Positions 9,017 to 16,969 of a stretch of 64,000 bases of DNA are shown here, one piece after another. How positions within the stretch are numbered: the first letter of the stretch is position 1; each line of letters begins with the position of its first letter. The notes under the pieces were generated by a model. It ran no database searches, was not told the origin of the DNA, and saw nothing but the letters and a program-made list of their open reading frames with translations. This DNA is from Thermomonospora echinospora. GTDB taxonomy: Bacteria > Actinomycetota > Actinomycetes > Streptosporangiales > Streptosporangiaceae. Position numbers and translations under genes: made by a program. The DNA lies in the NCBI RefSeq assembly GCF_900108175.1, contig NZ_FNVO01000018.1:95619-159618 (forward strand), in the 5' to 3' direction.

Positions 9017-9796
9017 TCAGCCGAGCTGGAACGACCGCTTGGCCAGGCCGTACCAGTAGCCGTCGATCACCGCCCGGGACTCGCCCGGCCGGTCGGCGTC
9101 GGCGCCGAGCGTGACGAACAGCGGCGCGAAGTGCTCAGTGCGCGGATGCGCGATCCGGGCGGCGGGCGCCTTGTGCCGGAAGTCCAGCAGCGCGTCGACG
9201 TCCCGGTCGGCGACCGCCCGGTCGGCCCACTCGTCGAACTCCGCCGACCAGCTCGGCGGCGGCGCGTCCGATCCCCTGCTCGGATCGAACTCCCGCAGGT
9301 TGTGGGTGGTGAAGCCGCTGCCGAGGATGAGCACGCCTTGGTCGCGCAGCGGGGCCAGCCTACGGCCCAGCTCGAACAGCTCGACCGGGTCGAGCGTGGG
9401 CATGGACACCTGGAGCACCGGGACGTCGGCCTCGGGATACATCTCCACGAGCGGCACGTACGCCCCGTGGTCCAGTCCCCGCGCGGGGTCCTGGTGGACG
9501 GGCCTCCCGGCCGCGGCGAGCAGCTTGCGCACGTCCTCGGCGAGCTGCGGCGCCCCCGGGGCGTCGTAGCGGACCTCGTAGTAGTGCCGGGGGAAGCCCC
9601 AGAAGTCGTAGACCAGCGGCACCGGCTCGGTGGCCCCCAGCGTCAGCGGGGCCGCCTCCCAGTGCGCGGAGACCACGAGGATCGCGCGTGGCCTGGGCAG
9701 CCCGGCCGCCCAGTCCGCGAGCTGGCGGGTCCAGACCGCGTCGTCGGCCAGCGGCGGCGCGCCGTGGCTGAGGTAGAGCGCAGGCATCCTGGTCAT
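9017..9796 (-). CDS. Class III extradiol ring-cleavage dioxygenase, DODA/YgiD type
   Basis: 259 residues. LigB-fold enzyme of the 4,5-DOPA extradiol dioxygenase family. The early LYLSHGAPP histidine, the ILVVSAHWE histidine, the LDHGAYVPL region and GSGFTTHNLREF histidine are the iron-ligand and acid-base positions seen in this family. It cleaves catechol-like rings; the physiological substrate in actinobacteria is unknown. It is divergent from a MarR regulator 70 bp away across an AT-rich segment holding an inverted repeat, so it is likely the MarR target. Confidence 0.9.
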   Translation of the reverse strand: MTRMPALYLSHGAPPLADDAVWTRQLADWAAGLPRPRAILVVSAHWEAAPLTLGATEPVPLVYDFWGFPRHYYEVRYDAPGAPQLAEDVRKLLAAAGRPVHQDPARGLDHGAYVPLVEMYPEADVPVLQVSMPTLDPVELFELGRRLAPLRDQGVLILGSGFTTHNLREFDPSRGSDAPPPSWSAEFDEWADRAVADRDVDALLDFRHKAPAARIAHPRTEHFAPLFVTLGADADRPGESRAVIDGYWYGLAKRSFQLG

Positions 9797-9819
9797 GGGA
9801 CCAGCATAGGCACGATTAT

Positions 9820-9841
9820 TTGAGTCTTCAAGTATTTAAAT
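9820..9841. promoter_or_regulatory. Probable MarR operator in the DODA/marR intergenic region
   Basis: TTGAGTCTTCAA (9820–9831) is a TTGA-N4-TCAA inverted repeat, followed by the palindrome ATTTAAAT (9834–9841). The whole 9810–9850 stretch is strikingly AT-rich for this genome. TTGA/TCAA half-sites are common for MarR-family operators; binding by the adjacent regulator is inference. Confidence 0.6.
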
Positions 9842-9866
9842 TTCAATCACAGCTAGACTGTGCGGC

Positions 9867-10349
9867 ATGACACGTTGGCTGGACGACGACGAGCAGCAGA
9901 CCTGGCGGGCCTTCCTGTGGACCTCCCGGCTCCTGAACGAGTCCCTGGACCGCCAGCTCCAGCGCGACTCGGGGATGCCGCACACCTACTACGTCATCCT
10001 GGCCATGCTGTCGGAGGCCCCCGGGCGGCGCCTGACGATGACGGAGCTGGCCCGCGTCGTCCGCTCGTCCCCCAGCCGCCTGTCCCACGCCGTCACCAGG
10101 CTGGAGAAGGAGGGCTGGGTGCGCCGCGTGCCGCATCCCACCGACCGCCGCACCACCATGGCCGAGCTGAGCGACGAGGGCTTCACGACCCTGGTGGAGG
10201 CCGCCCCCGGCCATGTCGAGGCCGTCCGCCGCCACCTGTTCGACCCGCTCACCCGCGAGCAGGTGCTCCAGCTCCGCGAGATCCTGCGCGCCGTCCTGCC
10301 CGCCCTCGACACCGAGGACGAGGCCGCCGACATCTTCGGCCCCGCCTGA
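9867..10349 (+). CDS. MarR family transcriptional regulator
   Basis: 160 residues with a winged helix-turn-helix: RRLTMTELARVVRSSPSRLSHAVTRLEKEGW is the recognition helix region and RRVPHPTDRRTTMAELSDEG the wing. It sits in the dimerisation-helix frame typical of MarR proteins. Divergent from the DODA-type dioxygenase with a shared operator region, so it most likely represses that gene and itself and releases DNA on binding an aromatic ligand. Confidence 0.92.
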   Translation: MTRWLDDDEQQTWRAFLWTSRLLNESLDRQLQRDSGMPHTYYVILAMLSEAPGRRLTMTELARVVRSSPSRLSHAVTRLEKEGWVRRVPHPTDRRTTMAELSDEGFTTLVEAAPGHVEAVRRHLFDPLTREQVLQLREILRAVLPALDTEDEAADIFGPA

Positions 10350-10402
10350 CCCCGGACGGCCCGTACCCGCCCGGCGTCATCGCGCTCCCCGCCCGGCGCC
10401 GC

Positions 10403-10441
10403 GGGCCGTTGCGAAGGGCCGTTGCGAAGGGCCGTTGCGAA
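10403..10441. repeat. Three tandem 13-bp repeats
   Basis: GGGCCGTTGCGAA occurs three times head to tail with no mismatch (10403–10415, 10416–10428, 10429–10441). The array lies after the marR stop and next to the terminator of the opposing blaI/M56 operon. The perfect identity suggests a recent slippage expansion. Confidence 0.9.
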
Positions 10442-10472
10442 AAATGAGGCCAGGCGACGCGGTCGCCTGGCC
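10440..10472 (-). terminator. Rho-independent terminator of the blaI–M56 operon
   Basis: On the minus strand GGCCAGGCGAC/GTCGCCTGGCC form a perfect 11-bp stem (10448–10458 with 10462–10472) with a 3-base loop. It is followed at 10440–10444 by five T residues on that strand, after a short TCA spacer. It begins 19 bp past the M56 stop codon. Confidence 0.85.
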
Positions 10473-10490
10473 CGGTAGTGCAGGGTGCCG

Positions 10491-11393
10491 TCAGATCGGC
10501 AGGTGGTAGAGCAGGAACGGGGTCACCGCGATCACGGTGGCGCCCGCCAGGGCGGCGAAGCGGACACTGCGGCGGGGCTCGGTGGGCTCCATCAGCCGGC
10601 GGACCCGGGTCAGCACGGCAGGCTGGTCGCCGACGGCCGACAGGGCTCCGGACGGGGCGGCCACCGGGCGGGCGGCCGCGAACCGCAGCAGCGCGGTGGC
10701 CAGCTCCCGGGGCTGGCGGTGCTGCCGGGCGCGGTCGTCGGCGGCCATCTCGATCAGCAGCTCCACCGAGTCCAGGCAGCGTCCGACCAGCCCGATCTGC
10801 GGGAAGATCTGGCGCAGCGAGGCGAACGGCAGCAGGACCAGGTCGTGCCGCTCGCGGGCGTGCGCCCGCTCGTGCGCCAGCACCGCGGCCAGCTCGGCGG
10901 AGTCCAGCAGTTCCAGCGTCCCGGCGCTGACCACCACCTTGGACGAGCGCATCCCCGGCACGCAGTAGGCGGCGGCCCCGGGATGGTCGACCACGAGCGT
11001 GCCGGGCACCGCCGAGTCGCTGGCCACCAGGGCCAGCAGCGCGCGGTGCCGCCTGCGGGCCCGGCCGATCCGCACCACCGCGTACACCAGCATGACCAGC
11101 AGGACGGCGGTCAGCCCCAGCCCGGCCAGCAACGCGGCCAGGTGCCAGGCGTCCAGCCGGGCGGCACCGTCGGCGAAGGCCGCCGGGATACCGCCGGTGA
11201 TGCCCTGCTCGTAGGGCAGCAGCGCGTAGCCCAGGAGCGTGCCGATGGTGGTCACGCCCCAGGCCAGCCCGAGGGCCTGCCACAGGGCGATGCCGGCCCG
11301 CGGCATGGTCCACGTCCAGCGGGCCCTGGACAGCACGTGCGCGCCGCCGACCGTGCTCAGGGCCATCAGTGCGAGCAGCGCGGTGCCGGTCAT
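10491..11393 (-). CDS. M56 family (BlaR1-like) membrane zinc peptidase
   Basis: 300 residues with four apparent membrane segments (about 1–20, 33–55, 79–107 and the C-terminal 278–298) and the zinc motif HERAH at residues 174–178 on the cytoplasmic side. BlaR1/MecR1 proteins use this domain to cleave the BlaI repressor after signal sensing. Unlike BlaR1 it has no extracellular penicillin-binding sensor domain, so the inducing signal must be different. Its start overlaps the blaI stop by four bases, so the two proteins are made together. The obvious repressor partner is the adjacent BlaI-type protein. Confidence 0.92.
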   Translation of the reverse strand: MTGTALLALMALSTVGGAHVLSRARWTWTMPRAGIALWQALGLAWGVTTIGTLLGYALLPYEQGITGGIPAAFADGAARLDAWHLAALLAGLGLTAVLLVMLVYAVVRIGRARRRHRALLALVASDSAVPGTLVVDHPGAAAYCVPGMRSSKVVVSAGTLELLDSAELAAVLAHERAHARERHDLVLLPFASLRQIFPQIGLVGRCLDSVELLIEMAADDRARQHRQPRELATALLRFAAARPVAAPSGALSAVGDQPAVLTRVRRLMEPTEPRRSVRFAALAGATVIAVTPFLLYHLPI

Positions 11394-11794
11394 CCGCCAG
11401 GCTCCACTCTCGTCCGGTTGAGCTGGATGGAATTGATCTCTTCCAGGGCCTGGCGCAGCACGGCGACCTCGTCCTGCGACACCGAGCGCACGAAGTGCGC
11501 CAGCGCGGCGTCGCGGTCGCCGGTCTGGTCGAGCGCGCCCAGCATCAGTTCGGCGACGTAGCCCTCACGGCTGGCCGCCGGGCGGTAGCGCCAGGCGCGG
11601 CCGTCGCGCTCGCGCTCCAGGAAGCCCTTCTTGGCGAGCCGGTCCAGGACCGTCATCACCGTGGTGTGGGCGAGGTCCCGGTCACCGGCGAGGGCGCGGC
11701 TGACGTCGCGTGCGGTGGCCGCGCCGCCGCCGGCGTCCTCGCGCGCCCAGAGGACTTCCATGACCGTGCGTTCAAGCTCTCCCAGACCCTTCAC
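11390..11794 (-). CDS. BlaI/MecI/CopY family transcriptional repressor
   Basis: 134 residues: an N-terminal winged helix (LGELERTVMEVLWARED, TVMTVLDRLAKKGFLERE) and a C-terminal dimerisation helix pair. The family binds TACTAC-type dyads and is inactivated by proteolysis through an M56 partner, which is encoded immediately downstream. The upstream intergenic region has two copies of TACTAC-N5-GTAGTA shared with the divergent bd-oxidase operon, so it probably represses both operons. Confidence 0.93.
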   Translation of the reverse strand: MKGLGELERTVMEVLWAREDAGGGAATARDVSRALAGDRDLAHTTVMTVLDRLAKKGFLERERDGRAWRYRPAASREGYVAELMLGALDQTGDRDAALAHFVRSVSQDEVAVLRQALEEINSIQLNRTRVEPGG

Positions 11795-11836
11795 GCGATC
11801 CAGGCTAACCGACCGAGACCAAGGTCACCACGACGG

Positions 11837-11887
11837 GTAGTACTACTCCTTTAAGTACTACGAGCTGTAGTACTACAATTCGTAGTA
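11837..11887. promoter_or_regulatory. Tandem BlaI-type operators overlapping the oxidase start
   Basis: Two 17-bp dyads TACTAC-N5-GTAGTA lie at 11856–11872 and 11871–11887 and share two bases; a shorter GTAGTACTAC palindrome is at 11837–11846. TACTAC/GTAGTA is the known BlaI/MecI-type recognition core. The last base of the second dyad is the A of the oxidase ATG, so bound repressor would sit directly on the initiation site. Confidence 0.85.
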
Positions 11888-13245
11888 TGGAGTTGCTCGC
11901 GACCTTGGCCGGTGCCGCCACCCCGGCCGACTTCGCCGCCGCGCGCCAGCAGATGGCGTTCACCCTCGGCTTTCACATCGTCCTGGCCAGCATCGGCATC
12001 GGACTGCCGGCCATCACCCTGCTCGCCGAGTGGCGCTCGCTGCGCACCGGCGACCAGGTCTACGCCGAGCTGGCCCGCCGCTGGATGAAGGCCGCCGGAG
12101 TGCTGTTCGCCGTCGGCGCGGTGTCGGGGACCGTGCTGTCGTTCGAGATGGGCACCCTGTGGCCGGGCTTCATGGACAAGTACGGCCAGGTGTTCGGGGC
12201 CGCCTTCGCGCTGGAGGGCATCGCCTTCTTCATCGAGGCCATCTTCATGGGGATCTACCTGTACGGCTGGGACCGGCTGCCGCCCAAGGTCCACTTCCTC
12301 ACCGGGATCCCCGTGGTGATCGCGGGCCTGCTGTCGGCCTCGTTCGTGGTCACCGTGAACGCCTGGATGAACCAGCCGCGCGGCTTCACGCTGGTCGACG
12401 GCCAGGTCACCGAGGTCGACCCGATCGCGGCCATGCTCAACCCCAACACCCCCGTCCAGGCCGCCCACCTGATCCTGGCCTCGCTGATGGTGTGCGGCTT
12501 CACCGTCGCCTCGGTGTACGCGGTGGCGCTGCTGCGCGACCACCGGGCCGGCCGCCCGCTGGACCCGTACCACCGGCGGGGCTTCGCCATCCCGTTCACG
12601 CTGGGCGCGGTGTGCGCGCCGCTGCAGGTGCTGGTCGGCGACTGGGCGGTACGCCACGTCCACGAGTACCAGCCGATCAAGTTCGCCGCCATGGAGGGGA
12701 TCGAGCACACCGCGGCCGGCGTGCCGTTCAAGTTCGCGATCTTCGAGATCCCCGGGATGCTGTCGCTGATGACCACCTTCGATCCGAACGGCGTGCTGCG
12801 CGGGCTGGACTCCTTCCCCGCCGACGTACGGCCGCCCGCCGAGGTCGTCCGGATCGGGTTCGAGCTCATGATCGCGATCGGCACCGCGCTGCTGGCACTG
12901 GCCGCCTGGTGGGCGTTCACCTGGTGGCGGCACCGCCGGGGGCGCCGCGACCTGCCCTGGAACCCCTGGTTCCTGCGGCTGGCCGCACTGGCCGGGGTCG
13001 GCGCGATCATCGCCATGGAGGCCGGCTGGACGACCACGGAGGTCGGCCGGCAGCCCTGGATCGTGTACGGGGTGATGCGCACGGAGGAGGCCGTCAACCC
13101 CTCCCCCGGCCTGCGCTTCGGCCTCTACGTGGTGCTCGCGGTGTACGCGGTGCTCGCCGTCGCCACCGTCAGCGTCCTGCGCCGGATGCGCCGCCGGCCG
13201 CAGGAGCCCACCGCCGAGGCCCGTGAACTGGAGGCCGCCCGATGA
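11887..13245 (+). CDS. cydA: Cytochrome bd-type quinol oxidase subunit I (CioA-like)
   Basis: 452 residues, multispanning, oxidises quinol and reduces oxygen with haems b and d in the cytoplasmic membrane. The start ARQQMAFTLGFHIVLASIGIGLP carries the haem-ligand His of the first helix. GTLWPGFMDKYGQVFGAAFALEG has the conserved Glu helix, and a Met-ligand segment is in the quinol domain. The quinol loop (about 225–290) is short, as in cyanide-insensitive CioA proteins rather than E. coli CydA. The ATG at 11887 abuts the operator and has no Shine-Dalgarno site, so the mRNA may be leaderless. It overlaps subunit II by four bases. Confidence 0.92.
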   Translation: MELLATLAGAATPADFAAARQQMAFTLGFHIVLASIGIGLPAITLLAEWRSLRTGDQVYAELARRWMKAAGVLFAVGAVSGTVLSFEMGTLWPGFMDKYGQVFGAAFALEGIAFFIEAIFMGIYLYGWDRLPPKVHFLTGIPVVIAGLLSASFVVTVNAWMNQPRGFTLVDGQVTEVDPIAAMLNPNTPVQAAHLILASLMVCGFTVASVYAVALLRDHRAGRPLDPYHRRGFAIPFTLGAVCAPLQVLVGDWAVRHVHEYQPIKFAAMEGIEHTAAGVPFKFAIFEIPGMLSLMTTFDPNGVLRGLDSFPADVRPPAEVVRIGFELMIAIGTALLALAAWWAFTWWRHRRGRRDLPWNPWFLRLAALAGVGAIIAMEAGWTTTEVGRQPWIVYGVMRTEEAVNPSPGLRFGLYVVLAVYAVLAVATVSVLRRMRRRPQEPTAEARELEAAR

Positions 13246-14144
13246 GCTACCCGGACATCGCGCTCGGCCTGATCCTGGTGGGCCTGTCGGCGTACCTGCT
13301 GTTCGGCGGGGCCGACTTCGGCGCCGGGCTGTGGCACCTGCTGTCGCGCCGCCCCTCCTGGCGGCAGGACCGCGAGGTGATCGAGCACGCTATGGGCCCC
13401 CTCTGGGAGGCCAACCACGTCTGGCTGATCTTCGCCATGGTGATGACCTGGACCGCCTTCCCGCCGGTCTTCGCCGAGATCATGTCCACGCACTGGATCC
13501 CGCTGTCGCTGGCGGCGCTGGGCATCGTGGCCCGGGGCAGCTCGTTCGTCTTCGCCAAGGCCGCCTCGGACGCCGTCTACCCCTGGGTCTTCGGGATCTC
13601 CTCGATCGTCACCCCGTACTGCATGGGCGCGGTCGCGGCCGTCATCGCCACCGGCGGGTCGAGCTGGCTGAGCCCCGCCGGGGTGTACGGCGGGCTGCTC
13701 ACCACCGGGCTGTGCGCGTACCTGGCCGCCGTCTACCTGACCTGGGACGGCCGCCGGCTGGGCGCCGCGGGGCCCGCTCTGCGCTTTCGCGGGTACGCCC
13801 TGATCTCGGGGGCAGTCGTGGGGCTGCTGGCGCTGCCGGGGGCGCTGACGCTGGGCGTGCTGTCCCCGCTGATCACCCTGTCGGCGCTGGCCGGGGTGGT
13901 GTCGCTGGCGCTGCTGGTCTTCCGCCGTTATCTGGCGGTGCGGGTCACCGCCGCGCTGGCCGCCGCCACCGTCCTGTGGGGCGCCGCCGGGCTGGCCGAC
14001 CTGGACCTGGACGCGGCGGCGGCCCACGACGCCGTGCTGCAGGTCGTCTTCGTCGCCCTGGGGGTCGGCGCCCTGATCCTCGTCCCGTCCATGACGTGGC
14101 TGTTCATCCTCTTCCAGCGGGCGCCCAAGCAGCCCGTCACCTGA
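13242..14144 (+). CDS. cydB: Cytochrome bd-type quinol oxidase subunit II
   Basis: A 300-residue multispanning partner of subunit I. YLLFGGADFGAGLWHLL near residue 20 with the conserved Asp/Gly, GPLWEANHVWLIFAMVMTWTAFPPVF and RGSSFVFAKA are the family signatures. At 300 residues it is shorter than the 335–380 usual for CydB, lacking some C-terminal loop length but retaining about eight membrane spans. The ATGA overlap with cydA gives translational coupling. No cydCD transporter genes follow. Confidence 0.92.
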   Translation: MSYPDIALGLILVGLSAYLLFGGADFGAGLWHLLSRRPSWRQDREVIEHAMGPLWEANHVWLIFAMVMTWTAFPPVFAEIMSTHWIPLSLAALGIVARGSSFVFAKAASDAVYPWVFGISSIVTPYCMGAVAAVIATGGSSWLSPAGVYGGLLTTGLCAYLAAVYLTWDGRRLGAAGPALRFRGYALISGAVVGLLALPGALTLGVLSPLITLSALAGVVSLALLVFRRYLAVRVTAALAAATVLWGAAGLADLDLDAAAAHDAVLQVVFVALGVGALILVPSMTWLFILFQRAPKQPVT

Positions 14145-14147
14145 TCG

Positions 14148-14183
14148 TTCCGGGGCCGGTCATCTGGGGGACCGGCCCCGGAA
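14148..14183. terminator. Bidirectional hairpin between cydB and the kinase gene
   Basis: TTCCGGGGCCGGTC (14148–14161) pairs perfectly with GACCGGCCCCGGAA (14170–14183), a 14-bp stem with an 8-base loop, in the 45 bp between the two convergent stop codons. Confidence 0.85.
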
Positions 14184-14189
14184 CCCCGA

Positions 14190-16901
14190 TCATCCGAGGG
14201 CGGCGATGCGGCGGTGGGCGCCGGCGGCCTGCCCGGGGTCCTGGGCGGCCTGCTCGAAGGCGATGCGGGCGGCCTCCTTGTCGTCCTGCTCGGCCAGCAT
14301 GAGCCCCAGGTTGTAGGCGGCCAAGCAGCTGCCGCGCCGGGCCGCACGACGGTAGGCGGTCTCCGCCTCGGTCAGGTCGCCGCGGTCCTGGAGCAGCACC
14401 CCCAGCCGGAACGTCCCCATGGCGTTGCCCCTGCGGTCGGCGCGGCGCAGCGCCACCTCGGCGCCCGCCACGTCGTGCCGCTCGTACAGCAGCACTCCGA
14501 GGTCGGAGGCGCCGTCGCCGCTGCCGAGCTCGTCGGCCCGCCGGTAGGCCGCCTCGGCGCCGCGCAGGTCGCCGGCCCGTTCCAGGTCCTGTCCGTCCCG
14601 TACCGCCTGCTCGGCCGCCTCAGGGTCGACGGGGCGCTCCACGGGCGTCCGGTCCAGCTCCCGGGCCCGCTGCCGGCAGCGCTCTTCCAGTTCGCTGAAC
14701 CGCACGTACCACTGGTCCTGCGGCGGCCTGCCCGAGCGGCGCATGCCGGCGAGCACCCTGGCGCACAGCTCCACCGACCGGTGCGGGTCGCCCGCCAGGT
14801 CGGTCTGGGTGATCACGTCGATCCAGGCGCCGAGGGTGCGGGGGTGCTCCGGCCCGTCCAGCTCGGTGTACAGCTCGACGAGGCGGCGGCACAGCTGGAC
14901 GGCGTGCTCGTGGTCCTTGGCCTCGATCCGTTCGGCGGCCTTGTCCTCCCATTCCCGTACGGTCTCCGGATGCAGGGGGCCGAGGGTGCGCTGCCGTTCC
15001 CGGATCCCGTCCCACGGACTCGCCTTGCGGGCCTGGGTGACCTGGCCGATCCAGACCTGCATCTCGTGGCCGGCCGCCTGCGCGCGCGGGTCGCCGGCGC
15101 CGAATCTGCCGCTGATGTCGTTGACCAGCGCGGCAAACCCCTCCACCGCCTCCATGGCGTTACCGGCATGCCCCATCCAGTGGGCCCGGCCGTGCCGGTA
15201 GGTGTAGGTGTCGGGATGGTGCGGGCCGAGGTGCTCCACCGCGTCGGCGACCAGCTCCCGGTACTCCACAGCCGCCGTGGCCGGGTCTCCCGCTCGGCCG
15301 GCGAAAGCGGCGTGCGCGGACCTGGCGGCCAGGGTCAGGGGGTGGAACGTCCCCAGGGCCCGTTCGGTGTCGGTGACCAGCTCCCGGGCGAGCGCCGTCC
15401 CCTGGGCCAGGTTCCCCGCCGCGACCAAAAGCACGTGGTCGTACCGGGCGGCGAGGGTCTTGGGGTGGTCGGCGCCCAGTACCCGCGCCCGGCCCGTCAC
15501 CACGGCGTCGACCAGCTCGGCGGCGCCCGAGGTGTTGCCGGCCCGTTCCATCCACCGGGCCTGCTCGTGCTGGGCGTCCATCGCCCGGTCGTCGTGGGGG
15601 CCGAGGAGGCGCGCGTAGTCGCGGGCGACCTCACCGGCGAGCAGCGCCGCCCGGGCCGGCCCGTCGGTCTCGCCGACCACCGAGACCTGAACGGAACGGG
15701 CGTTCAGCGTCACGTCGTGGTCCGGGCCCAGCAGCCGGGCACAGCGGTCCGCCAGGGCATCGGCCAGCGCCCTCGCCTCACCGGGGTCCCCGGCCCTGGC
15801 CATCCAGTGGATCCGGCGGATCTGCACGCTCAGCGTGTCCGGGTGGTCGGGGCCCATCCGCCGCACGGCCTCCACGCTAAGCCTGGTGTAGACGTCCAGC
15901 GCGGACCCGGCGTCCCCGGCGTCTCCGGCGGCTTCGGCCTCCCGCGCCTGCGGCAGCACCTCGTCGAGGTACCGGCCGGGTCCCGTGGCCGGCGGGTCCA
16001 GCACGGTGGCGGCGGCCGTCTCGATCTCCTCGGCGGCACGGCCGACGGCGCGCAGCACGGCGACGGCGGCGGGCGGCAGCGCCCGTCCCGGCACCGGGCC
16101 GCACCACGACAGGATCTGCTCGGGGGTGGGCCGGTGCGCCGGGTCGGACGCCAGGCAGGGGACGATGAGGTCGCGCAGGCCGGCGGGAACGGGGCCGACG
16201 TCCGGCCCGTCCTGCGTCATCCGCCCGATGATCTGCGCGTGACCGGCTCCGGCGAACGGCCGCCGCCCGGTCGCCGCGTACATCAGCAGGGCGCCCAGGC
16301 AGAACACGTCGGCGGCCGGGCCGACGGTGTCGGGCGCCAGCAGTTGTTCGGGGGCCATGAAGCCGGGGGTCCCGGAGAAGCCGTCCTGGGTGAGGGTCTG
16401 CCCCTCGGCGCGGGCGATGCCGAAGTCGATCACCTTGGGGCCGTCCAGGGTCACCAGCACGTTGCCGGGCTTGAGGTCCCGGTGGACGAGCGCCGCTCCG
16501 TGGATGGCCCGCAGCGCCTGCGCGATCCCGGCGGCCAGCCAGCGCACGGTGTCCTCGGGAAGGACGCCGCACTCCTTGACCAGGGTGCGCAGGGAGGGCG
16601 CCGGGACGTACTCGGTGGCCATCCACGGGGTCTCCTCGTCGGGACCGGCGTCGATCACCTGGGCGGTGAAGGCGCCCCCGACCCGGCGCGCGGCGGCCAC
16701 CTCACGGGCGAACCGCCGCCGGTAGCCGGGGTCCCGGGCCAGCTCGGCGTGCACGGTCTTGACCGCGACCGTGCGCCCGTCGCCGGAACGGGCCAGGTAG
16801 ACCCGGCCCATCCCGCCCGCGCCGATCCGCGCGACCACCGTGAACGGGCCGATCCGCCGGGGATCGCCGGGGTGCGGCGCCGCCTCCGCTCGTGACTCCA
16901 C
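14190..16901 (-). CDS. Serine/threonine protein kinase with TPR/Sel1-like C-terminal half
   Basis: 903 residues. The kinase domain spans about 18–275: glycine loop GAGGMGRVY at 27–35, catalytic Lys48, HRDLKPGN with Asp142, DFG at 159–161 and GTPGFMAPE. It is a PknB-type kinase but has no transmembrane segment and no PASTA sensor, so it should be cytosolic. From about residue 310 to 720 come many tetratricopeptide-like repeats with alternating GPDHPDTL/ LGPHHP-type turns, and from about 755 to 895 Sel1-like repeats with AYRRA and NLGLML signatures, normally protein-binding. Substrate unknown. The start ATG at 16901 precedes the kinase fold by 17 residues. Confidence 0.9.
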   Translation of the reverse strand: MESRAEAAPHPGDPRRIGPFTVVARIGAGGMGRVYLARSGDGRTVAVKTVHAELARDPGYRRRFAREVAAARRVGGAFTAQVIDAGPDEETPWMATEYVPAPSLRTLVKECGVLPEDTVRWLAAGIAQALRAIHGAALVHRDLKPGNVLVTLDGPKVIDFGIARAEGQTLTQDGFSGTPGFMAPEQLLAPDTVGPAADVFCLGALLMYAATGRRPFAGAGHAQIIGRMTQDGPDVGPVPAGLRDLIVPCLASDPAHRPTPEQILSWCGPVPGRALPPAAVAVLRAVGRAAEEIETAAATVLDPPATGPGRYLDEVLPQAREAEAAGDAGDAGSALDVYTRLSVEAVRRMGPDHPDTLSVQIRRIHWMARAGDPGEARALADALADRCARLLGPDHDVTLNARSVQVSVVGETDGPARAALLAGEVARDYARLLGPHDDRAMDAQHEQARWMERAGNTSGAAELVDAVVTGRARVLGADHPKTLAARYDHVLLVAAGNLAQGTALARELVTDTERALGTFHPLTLAARSAHAAFAGRAGDPATAAVEYRELVADAVEHLGPHHPDTYTYRHGRAHWMGHAGNAMEAVEGFAALVNDISGRFGAGDPRAQAAGHEMQVWIGQVTQARKASPWDGIRERQRTLGPLHPETVREWEDKAAERIEAKDHEHAVQLCRRLVELYTELDGPEHPRTLGAWIDVITQTDLAGDPHRSVELCARVLAGMRRSGRPPQDQWYVRFSELEERCRQRARELDRTPVERPVDPEAAEQAVRDGQDLERAGDLRGAEAAYRRADELGSGDGASDLGVLLYERHDVAGAEVALRRADRRGNAMGTFRLGVLLQDRGDLTEAETAYRRAARRGSCLAAYNLGLMLAEQDDKEAARIAFEQAAQDPGQAAGAHRRIAALG

Positions 16902-16969
16902 CTTCGTCTCCCGCCGGTGTGCGAACGTTCGTTCTCACCCCGATCGGATGTCCCCGCGGCCTGGGAAGT

